A stretch of DNA of 64,000 bases from Flavobacteriales bacterium (GTDB lineage Bacteria > Bacteroidota > Bacteroidia > CAIKAF01): the NCBI GenBank assembly GCA_022402535.1, contig JAKRSD010000015.1, forward strand, positions 141,641 to 205,640, given 5' to 3'. This document shows, one piece after another, positions 34,326 through 42,400 of the stretch; position 1 is the stretch's first letter; the number at the start of each line of letters is the position of its first letter. Below the pieces are notes generated by a model, which ran no database searches, was not told where the DNA came from, and was given only the letters and a program-made list of their open reading frames with translations. Both the position numbers and the translations under genes were made by a program.

Positions 34326-36260
34326 TTGGACGACCCCGGCGGTTATCTTATCTTTCCAGAGTTTTTAATTTCAATTTTTCTTGAAACAGGGACTTCATTC
34401 GGCCTTCCTCTGGGAATTGGTCTTACCATTGTATTGGTCATAACATCCGGATTGATATCTGCTTCTGAAGTGGCTTTTTTCTCACTCACCCGATTACAAC
34501 TCGATGCACTTCCCCAGTCCTCGGTTTCCGTTTCCCGGTTAAAAAAATTGCTTGAAAAGCCCAAAGCTCTGTTAGCTACGGTACTGCTTTTAAATAACTT
34601 CGTTAATATCGGAATCATTGTCGTTTCCGATTCTATCCTCAATCAATTCAATTGGGGCGGCGTACCGGAGTGGGCTGCATTTTTGATTCGGGTGGTGCTG
34701 ATCACCTTTATCATCCTGCTTTTTGGTGAAATTATTCCCAAAGTGTATGCCCGTAAGTACCAGGTGAAGCTTTCACTTATGTTTGCTCCGGTGATGCTTG
34801 TGCTGGTGAAAATTTGCAGACCACTCACCTGGCCCCTCACTCAGTTCACTTCGTTTTTTGATCAACGCATTAAGAATAAGGTGAAAGGAATTTCGGTGGA
34901 TAAACTCTCGCATGCCCTTGATCTTACTACCGAATCTAAATCCTCAATCGAAGAGCAAAAAATACTCCGCGGAATCGTGCAATTCGGCTCATTAGATGTG
35001 AAGGCAATCATTACTCCTCGTACGGCTGCTGTCACCCTTAGCATCGATACCCCTTTTCATGAAGTATTGGAAGAAATTCTGGAAAAAGGTCATTCTCGGA
35101 TTCCTGTTTACAAAGAAAAAGAAGATCAGATTGAGGGAATTTTATACATAAAAGATATTATTCCCTATTTGAACGAGGGAGCCGATTTTGAATGGCACAA
35201 ACTGATTCGTGAGCCATTCTTTGTTCCTGAAAGTAAAAAGATAGATGACCTGCTCAAAGAATTTCAGACCCGAAAGATGCACATGGCCATTGTGGTGGAT
35301 GAATTTGGCGGATTTGAAGGGTTGGTTACCCTGGAAGATATCATTGAAGAAATCATCGGTGAAATCAACGACGAACATGATGACGATGATGTGGATTATT
35401 TTAAAATGAACGATACCAACTTCATTTTTGCAGGAAAAACTTCGGTGACGGATTTTCTCAGAATTATGGAAATTGACCGTACTTTTTTTGATGATTTTGA
35501 CAGTGAACCCGAAAGTATTGCCGGTGTATTACTGGAAATTTGCGGGAAAATTCCGGCAAAAGATGATTCTGTTTCCTATAAAAATTTAACATTCAGAGTA
35601 ATGAACGCCGATAAGCGCAGGGTTAACCGGGTAAAAGTAACTGTTGACGGAGAGTTTCAGCCGGCCGGAACGGATCATAACAACAAGCTGAAAATGCTGA
35701 TTTTCCTTCTTTTCGGCTTAGGTCTTTTGTATTCCTGCGGAAACAGTAACGAAAAAATTGTTCGTCCTAAAGGCTATTTTGAAATCACACTTCCCGAAAA
35801 AAAATACCAGGTGTATGATAAGGAATGTCCTTTCACCTTTGAATATCCCGTGTATTCAGGCATCAGGCCATTTCAGCGCGATGTAACTAAAACCTGTTGG
35901 TTCGATGTGTATTTTCCTAAGTTTAAAGCCTCCCTTCATCTTAGTTATGAAGATGTGACCGGAAGATTTGTACAGTTTTCTGAAGACCAACACACATTGG
36001 CCTACAAGCATACCTCAAAAGCCAATGCCATTGATGAAATTTTTATTGAAGCACCTGAAGATAAAGTATGGGGGATTATCTACAATATTGAAGGAGATGC
36101 CGCCTCTAACTATCAGTTTCATGTTACCGACAGCCAGAAACATTTTCTAAGAGGTTCGCTTTATTTTGATTTCAAAGCTAACACCGATTCTGTTGCACCC
36201 GTACTTAATTTTTTGAAGCAGGATGTAATGCACCTTGTGGAAACCGTGAAGTGGAAATAA
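34326..36260 (+). CDS. gldE-gldD: GldE-GldD in-frame fusion (gliding motility/T9SS)
   Basis: One uninterrupted frame of 644 residues encodes two proteins that are normally separate. Residues 1-450 are GldE: DUF21 membrane domain (about 20-190), a pair of CBS domains (about 215-335) and a CorC_HlyC domain (about 350-440). From Met457 (base 35694) the sequence is GldD, starting with its own lipoprotein signal (MLIFLLFGLGLLYSC, Cys471) and the domain KGYFEITLPEKKYQ onward. GldD and GldE are both needed for gliding and T9SS function in Flavobacterium. GldD may still be made from the internal ATG. The GldE start is TTG; no in-frame ATG lies upstream of the membrane domain's end. Confidence 0.85.
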   Translation: MDDPGGYLIFPEFLISIFLETGTSFGLPLGIGLTIVLVITSGLISASEVAFFSLTRLQLDALPQSSVSVSRLKKLLEKPKALLATVLLLNNFVNIGIIVVSDSILNQFNWGGVPEWAAFLIRVVLITFIILLFGEIIPKVYARKYQVKLSLMFAPVMLVLVKICRPLTWPLTQFTSFFDQRIKNKVKGISVDKLSHALDLTTESKSSIEEQKILRGIVQFGSLDVKAIITPRTAAVTLSIDTPFHEVLEEILEKGHSRIPVYKEKEDQIEGILYIKDIIPYLNEGADFEWHKLIREPFFVPESKKIDDLLKEFQTRKMHMAIVVDEFGGFEGLVTLEDIIEEIIGEINDEHDDDDVDYFKMNDTNFIFAGKTSVTDFLRIMEIDRTFFDDFDSEPESIAGVLLEICGKIPAKDDSVSYKNLTFRVMNADKRRVNRVKVTVDGEFQPAGTDHNNKLKMLIFLLFGLGLLYSCGNSNEKIVRPKGYFEITLPEKKYQVYDKECPFTFEYPVYSGIRPFQRDVTKTCWFDVYFPKFKASLHLSYEDVTGRFVQFSEDQHTLAYKHTSKANAIDEIFIEAPEDKVWGIIYNIEGDAASNYQFHVTDSQKHFLRGSLYFDFKANTDSVAPVLNFLKQDVMHLVETVKWK

Positions 36261-36262
36261 TA

Positions 36263-37336
36263 TCAATGGGTTCCCCTGAGCTGATGATAAAAATACAGTG
36301 AAATCATTAAGAGCAAAACGGCACCTGCCTGATGCAGCACACCCAGCCAGATAGGAACAGCAAATAGTAGGGTGAAAACCCCGAGTGCAAACTGCACATT
36401 TACCATAATAAACATGGCGTTTGCCAAGCTTCTTTCATCGAATCTAAGATTAGATACGCGAGACATTATCCAAAGGATTAATATGCCTATGTACAGAACA
36501 ATACCCAACGTTCTGTGAATAAATTGTATTCCCGCCACATTCGGTCCTTCATTGGCAGACTCTCCGATTAAATTGAGATAAAGCGGTTTTTGATTAAAAG
36601 TGCCTTCCGCTACAAAACTTCCGTCCATCAGCGGCCAGGTATTATATAATTGGCCGGCATCCTTACCCGCTACAAACGCTCCGTAGATTATCTGTATGGC
36701 TAAAAGTACAAATGTCACTTTCCACATGCGTTTCAACAGCGGGAACTTGTTTGATAATGCCTTATTGTAGGGGTGACGGATGTCTAAAATCAGCCACCAG
36801 ATTAATCCCAGTGTGGTAATTGCGGTACAAAGGTGCATCGCAAGCCGGTAATGGCTTACCCGGGGCTCATTCACCAAGCCGCTTTTCACCATATACCAAC
36901 CCAAAAAACCCTGAAAACCGCCAAGAAGAAAAATAAAAAGGAGCCGCGGAGTAATTTTCTTTGTGAAATAATTTTTCTTTAGGAAATAAAGAAACGGCAC
37001 TAAGAAAACGACTCCGATAAAACGCCCCAAAAAGCGGTGAAACCACTCCCAGAAATATATTTTCTTAAAGTTTGATAGCGCTTCTTCACCCGAACCGAAT
37101 GCATATTTGTTTTTGAGCTCATATTCGGGAGTGGCTTTGTACTTTTCAAATTCTATATACCAGTCTTCATCCGAAAGGGGTGGAATGCTTCCCGTTACCA
37201 CATTCCATTCGGTGATAGATAAGCCTGATTCGGTAAGCCGGGTAATGGCCCCCACCAATATCATGACAAAAACAAGAACAAGTCCTGAATACAACCAGAT
37301 AGTAACCGGCTTTTTACCTTTTTCACTAGTAAACAT
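36263..37336 (-). CDS. ctaA: Heme A synthase (CtaA/COX15)
   Basis: Integral membrane enzyme of about 357 residues with eight helices that oxidises heme O to heme A for cytochrome oxidases. Typical stretches are GAITRLTESGLSITEWNVVTGSIPPL, EWFHRFLGRFIGVVFLVP, FQGFLGWYMVKSGL and QFIHRTLGIVLY, with conserved histidines for the hemes. The ATG at 37336 is used; a TTG nine bases upstream is possible. The gene ends two bases from the stop of gldED, convergently. Confidence 0.94.
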   Translation of the reverse strand: MFTSEKGKKPVTIWLYSGLVLVFVMILVGAITRLTESGLSITEWNVVTGSIPPLSDEDWYIEFEKYKATPEYELKNKYAFGSGEEALSNFKKIYFWEWFHRFLGRFIGVVFLVPFLYFLKKNYFTKKITPRLLFIFLLGGFQGFLGWYMVKSGLVNEPRVSHYRLAMHLCTAITTLGLIWWLILDIRHPYNKALSNKFPLLKRMWKVTFVLLAIQIIYGAFVAGKDAGQLYNTWPLMDGSFVAEGTFNQKPLYLNLIGESANEGPNVAGIQFIHRTLGIVLYIGILILWIMSRVSNLRFDERSLANAMFIMVNVQFALGVFTLLFAVPIWLGVLHQAGAVLLLMISLYFYHQLRGTH

Positions 37337-37405
37337 GCGTTGCAAAGGTGCATTTTTTATTTATTTGCTCCCAAGGGTTTAAACATCAAAATGTACAATT
37401 GGTTT

Positions 37406-37714
37406 ATGATTGTTGTGTATATAGTGGCTTCCGAGATGGCAGAAGCCGAAAAGTTAGGGAAAATGCTGCTAGAAAACCGGATGGCTGCCTGTGTAAACAT
37501 ATTGCCCGCAATGAAAAGTATTTACCGCTGGAACAATCAATTGGAAACAGCAGATGAAGTGGTGATGTTGGTGAAAACGCAGGCCGGGCAATATGCTGCG
37601 ATTGAAAAATGCATTTTGGAGAATCATTCCTACGAAACGCCGGCAATTTTTTCTTTTCCGGTTCAGCATTGTAGCCCGGAGTTTGAAGCCTGGTTAAATA
37701 ATCAAATAAATTAA
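37406..37714 (+). CDS. cutA: Divalent-cation tolerance protein CutA
   Basis: Small trimeric ferredoxin-like protein. The family pattern is clear: IVVYIVASEMAEAEKLGKMLLENRMAACVNILPAMKSIYRW, DEVVMLVKTQ, and the tail ENHSYETPAIFSFPV. The start at 37406 (MIVVYIV) matches the family's short N-terminus; the ATG at 37391 is also possible. Role is poorly understood, linked to copper tolerance and to protein stability. Confidence 0.9.
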   Translation: MIVVYIVASEMAEAEKLGKMLLENRMAACVNILPAMKSIYRWNNQLETADEVVMLVKTQAGQYAAIEKCILENHSYETPAIFSFPVQHCSPEFEAWLNNQIN

Positions 37715-37770
37715 GGCTTGACCGTTGAGGGAATCGGCATATTCGTAACTTTAGTCTTTATTTGAACATT

Positions 37771-38196
37771 ATGAGCAGTCTTTCAGATTCATCCATTCAT
37801 TCTTCTAAAGCCCCTGAACCGGTAGGGAAATATCCTCATGCCCGTAAAGTGGGTAATTTACTTTTCTTATCAGGGGTAGGACCTCGCGAACGGGGTACAT
37901 CGAAAATTCCCGGAGTTGAATTGGATGAAAACAGGAACATCATTTCTTATGACATTGAAACCCAGTGTAGGTCAGTATTCAATAATGTAAGGCAGATATT
38001 AGAAGATTCCGGCTCATCTTGGGAAAATATTGTAGATGTTACCGTATTCTTGACCAATATGAAAGATGATTTTCCTACATATAATCGGCTTTGGGCTGAA
38101 TATTTCAGCGAAAATCCACCGTGCAGAACCACCCTTGAAATAAATTGTCTTCCCACACCTATCGCTATCGAATTAAAAGTAATAGCCACAATTTAA
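37771..38196 (+). CDS. RidA family protein
   Basis: Protein of 141 residues of the YjgF/YER057c/UK114 (RidA) family, which hydrolyses reactive enamine/imine intermediates. The conserved arginine lies in PPCRTTLEINCLP, with the family stretches LLFLSGVGPRERG and VDVTVFLTNMKDDF. The sequence is closer to the subgroup that includes 2-aminomuconate deaminase than to canonical RidA, but no kynurenine-pathway genes are near. The ATG at 37771 replaces an upstream TTG. Confidence 0.88.
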   Translation: MSSLSDSSIHSSKAPEPVGKYPHARKVGNLLFLSGVGPRERGTSKIPGVELDENRNIISYDIETQCRSVFNNVRQILEDSGSSWENIVDVTVFLTNMKDDFPTYNRLWAEYFSENPPCRTTLEINCLPTPIAIELKVIATI

Positions 38197-38207
38197 AAAG
38201 ACTGTCA

Positions 38208-38597
38208 ATGAAACGATATCTGTTTTTTCTTTTGGTTGTATTAGCCGGCTTCTCTGCAAATGCTTTTTCACAATCTAAATATATATCCATGTCTCCGGTT
38301 CAGTTTCAGGCTGCATTGGAAAGCGAAACTGATGAAATTCTGATTGATGTTCGTCAGGATTGGGAATTTAAAAAAGGGCATTTGGAAAGCGCCCTGAATA
38401 TCGATATCATGTCTGATGATTTTGATTCCAAAGTGTCCGCTTTTTCTAAAGATACTCCATTATATGTGTATTGTTTTTCAGGTGGAAGAAGTGCCGAAGC
38501 TTCAGAAAAATTGAAAGCCATGGGCTTCAAGAAAGTAGTGAATCTTACCGGAGGAATTTCGGCTTGGGAGAAAGCATTTTTACCCGTGGTGAAATAG
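38208..38597 (+). CDS. Exported rhodanese-like domain protein
   Basis: Protein of 129 residues with a signal peptide (FFLLVVLAGFSANAFSQ) and a single rhodanese fold: ILIDVRQDWEFKKGHLESALNID and the catalytic loop YCFSGGRSA with Cys89. It probably handles sulfane sulfur in the periplasm. The frame starts at 38145, but the ATG at 38208 is the one with a signal peptide. It follows the RidA gene by 11 bases. Confidence 0.9.
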   Translation: MKRYLFFLLVVLAGFSANAFSQSKYISMSPVQFQAALESETDEILIDVRQDWEFKKGHLESALNIDIMSDDFDSKVSAFSKDTPLYVYCFSGGRSAEASEKLKAMGFKKVVNLTGGISAWEKAFLPVVK

Positions 38598-38598
38598 C

Positions 38599-39030
38599 TT
38601 AGGGCAGGTTAATTCTTACGGCATCCATCCGTCCTTTCCATGTACCGTGATTTCCCGTTATTCCTTTAAAGAACGAAAATCCTTCATCAAATGTAAATTG
38701 ATATTTGTCCAGACTGATTATCAGATATGGATCGTCTGATTTGTAGCCTTCTACCGCAACTAGGTTTCCGCTGATGGTTCCCCTTATATATTCCACAGCT
38801 TCTTTCCCTTTTTTGTTTTTGTAATACCAGTCATTTTCAGGTGCAGATTCAAACTGCCAGTTAATAAATCCCTCAATGCTATTGTCGGCATGTTGATCTA
38901 TATCCATGACAAAGTTGAAAACGTATCCTTCGGGCGAAGCCCATTGTCCTTGCCACAAACCCGAGGCGTTTTGGGCACAAACATGAAGTAGAAATGATGA
39001 AAAAAGAAAGGCAAGGGTGAGGCGTTTCAT
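38599..39030 (-). CDS. Hypothetical secreted protein
   Basis: Protein of 143 residues with a signal peptide (LAFLFSSFLLHVCAQ) and a beta-rich domain (GLWQGQWASPEGYVFNFVMDI, GNHGTWKGRMDA) that recalls small lipocalin-like domains, without a recognised family. Convergent with the rhodanese gene, one base apart. Confidence 0.6.
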   Translation of the reverse strand: MKRLTLAFLFSSFLLHVCAQNASGLWQGQWASPEGYVFNFVMDIDQHADNSIEGFINWQFESAPENDWYYKNKKGKEAVEYIRGTISGNLVAVEGYKSDDPYLIISLDKYQFTFDEGFSFFKGITGNHGTWKGRMDAVRINLP

Positions 39031-39132
39031 ATTCGTGTTTACAGGGAAACGACATTTATATGTTCAGTCTTATAACCGTCATGTTTTTAAGAACATATTT
39101 AGTTTTTTTTAACTACGGAAGGTTATAAGCAG

Positions 39133-39166
39133 AAAAAGCCCAGGTGATTTACCTGAGCTTTTCTAT
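39133..39166. terminator. Terminator after the PID-CTERM-like gene (likely bidirectional)
   Basis: Stem GCCCAGGT / ACCTGAGC (one mismatch) with a five-base loop between an A run and a T run, 24 bases beyond the stop of the 39190-39408 gene. Confidence 0.75.
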
Positions 39167-39189
39167 GTTATGAATGATATCAAACCGGG

Positions 39190-39408
39190 TTATTTATTCC
39201 CCGTTGATTTTCTTTTGTTGTACACTTTTTTCGCTCCATAAGCAGCTCCTGCTGCAGCCAACAAAAGCACGCCTCCATCAATGGGAACCTGAGTTGGCGG
39301 TGGCGGTGGAGGCAAAGGACCTTGGGCCAGCACTGCACTTACGCCAAACCCAACCATCATAACACCGATTGCGACTATTCGGCGGGTTGTCTTAGATGTA
39401 TGTTTCAT
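39190..39408 (-). CDS. Small exported protein with PID-CTERM-like sorting tail
   Basis: Seventy-two residues: signal peptide (about 1-29), a poly-proline stretch PLPPPPPPTQ, then a tripartite tail made of the motif VPIDGG (residues 41-46), a hydrophobic stretch (LLLAAAGAAYGA) and a basic end (KKVYNKRK). This layout matches the PID-CTERM-type tags of Bacteroidota, thought to be handled by exosortase-family enzymes; such an enzyme is encoded at 21276-21836. It lies 19 bases after the giant T9SS protein gene and may be co-transcribed with it. Confidence 0.75.
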   Translation of the reverse strand: MKHTSKTTRRIVAIGVMMVGFGVSAVLAQGPLPPPPPPTQVPIDGGVLLLAAAGAAYGAKKVYNKRKSTGNK

Positions 39409-39427
39409 GTTACTTGTTTTCTTTTAA

Positions 39428-42400
39428 TTATTTAATTCCCATAATGGCTTTGTGGGTAAACACTTTCTGTCCGTTGCTCAACTCTACCGTATAGCTTCCG
39501 GCGGCTAATACGCCGCAATCTACCGTAACTGTGCCTTGAGCATTAGTCAGCTGGGTGTTCATTACCCGTTTTCCGGCGGCATCGTACAATGTAAATGTCG
39601 TTTTGCCTTCCATGGGGACGGCAAATGTAATAAATACCTGATTATCTACATTCCACATTTTTACATTTTCTTTTTCCGCTTCTTCTACTGATGAAGTAGC
39701 CGCTTCACTCACCGTCACGCTCAGCGTGGATACCGCCGAACAGGTGTTGGTGGAGTTGGATGCGGTCAGTACCACTTCGTAGGTACCTGCGGTGTTGTAA
39801 GTGTGTAACGGATTCACATCCGATGAAGTCATACCGTCGCCGAAGTTCCAGCTATAGGTGTCCGCATGCTGAGCGTTCACCGTAAACTGGATTTCCTGGC
39901 CTTCTTCCACGCTCACACTTGAGGCAATGGCCTGAGCAACTACTGCTGCCGTGCCGTTTACCGTTACGGTTTCCACCGCGCTGTATCCGCTCTGTACTTC
40001 AGTCAGAGTCAGTTCATAATCACCAAGGGCTACGTTGGTTACCGTCACCGAACCGTTGGTCAGCGTTCCACTGCTTACCGTGGTGCTCTGTGCGTCCACA
40101 AGGGTATAGTTCCACTCCGCGGGAGATGCCGAAGTTATGGTCACCGAACCGGGTACTTCGCACAATGCATCCTGTGTTGCTGTTTCCACCGGAGGATAGA
40201 AGTGAACTAAGAAACGGCCGTTATGGGTGCCCTGGGGCACATTGAAGCTGTATGAATCGTCGGCACGCATATTCTGCCAGGTACCCGTTTCGGTATCTTC
40301 CAGATAAATCAGCGTGCTGGCAGGGAACTGATCCATATTGCTGAACACGAACGTATGCTCGCCCGCCGTTCCGGCTTTGATGCCCAGTGGTACGGTATAT
40401 ACATCCGTCAGGTTTCCGTAGCTGTTGATGGACATGTTCACGTTGTTCAGGATGCTATATACCATCGGCTGGTTGGCGTTGCCCAGTACTTTGTACGAGT
40501 CAAACATGCCGTCGTAAACCGGGGTGGCATCATCCATGAAGCGGATTTTGGTCATGTCGGCATGACCGCCTTTGCTCATGTCTATGTTCAGAGTCATGGG
40601 GTCGTTGCCCGAAAACAGGAACGAAGGAGGAGCCGTGGTACGGTTGGCGTTGCTCACGCTGAATACCGCTGAACCTGGGTTTGATACACGGAGCTGGAAG
40701 GCCTGGCCTATGGCGATGCCCTGACCCGGAGTGTTCGGATCCACAGGTTGGAAGGTTCCCAGATACGTACCGCTCGTTACCCATACCTGGGCAATGGCGT
40801 CAAAGCCCGCAGGTACGTCCGCCAGACTCCAGCGCAGCGGAGACGGATACGGGTTGCTCACGATGTTCCAGCCGTTGGTTACGGCTCCGTTGGCATGGGT
40901 GGCCGTATAATCATTCACAAGACCCGTGTTCGGTGCACCCACGAATGTAAGCGTGGTACCGCCGGGTACATCCATATAGTATCCGCGTCCGCGGGTCATA
41001 CCGCCCGAAGTGAGCACCTGATATAAAGACTGATAACAGTTGAACTGCACGGGGCCGTTCTCCACCAGCTGCATCCAGTTTCCGTAAGGTGAGTTCCATG
41101 CCACCCAGTTCGGGTTACAGTCGGAAAGCGGAATCACGAAACCGGAATTTCCGGAAGGGGTGAAACCCTGAAGGCCCGAAATATTAGGCATATTCACCGG
41201 AGTGCCCAGCTGACGGAAACCCGCCACACCGATGGGCACATATCGTTGTACGCGTATATTGCCAACCACAGAACCTCCTTGTGTAAAGTCATCCAGCCAG
41301 GCTGTACCATTCATGTCAGATTGTAATGTAAAGGTACCGTTGGTGGTCATTACCCCGCTTAAAGTTAAACCGGAAGTAGGGGCAACGGCTACGGATGCAC
41401 CGCTTGAAATGGAAAAGTTATTTACAATGACAGGAGTGCTGATTAATGGGAAGAAGTTAGGCGTTACGTTAGGTATGGTTATGTTTGAGTTAGCAACCGG
41501 AACCGAGCCTGAAGCCCAGTTTGTTGGCGTGTGCCAGTCGGTAGATGTAACTCCGGTCCATGTGTCACATAATTCACGATAGGTCATGATTCCTGAAGTA
41601 GTAGTCCAATTCCAAGAGCTCATATTAGCTCCCACGGATAAGGAAGTGGTGGTACCCGAAAACCAACTGGATTGATTTGTGGTAAACGCGGCACCGTTTC
41701 CGTTTGCGGGAGTGGCGCAAAACCCGCTTATATTGCTTGCTCCGTTATCACTCCAAGAAAACTGATAAAACGTGTTAGGACTTACCGGAATGGTATATGT
41801 GGCCGAAGCCCCCATTCTGAATTGCCCATCAACACAATTTGCAGTTGCCGTAAATTGTGGGTCAGATTCTACAGGACCCGCACCACATGGTGTTAAACAT
41901 GAACCGCTATATACCACATTTAAGTTAAATCCGGCAGCCGTGTTTGAGCCATCAGATGTAAATTGAACAGTTAATGTTTGACCCGGATTACCCGTGAAAT
42001 TTATTGTGCCAGTTCCTGAAAATGGTCCGGCAAGTAATGTACCGCCTGTACCAATGCCATCATAAATTCTGATGAAATCGAAGCCGGATTCGGTAATGTA
42101 ATTGCCCGCAATATTAATTACACTGCTGCTGCTTGCATGTAACACAGACCAATCATTACGGTTATTTGCATAATTACCCCCACCCGCATGGTCTTGAATG
42201 AGAGTTTGCTGACCGCAGGGAACATTGTTTTGCTGTACAAATAAAACAGGTATTTGATTTGTCAATATTACCACAGAGACCACATTGGTAGTAGCCGATT
42301 GGCCACTGTTGGAGCACGTAACCACACACTGGAAATAGGTATCGCTCGTTAAACCCGCAGTGGTATAGTTTGGGGTATTGGCACCAGTTCCACCGGTTAC

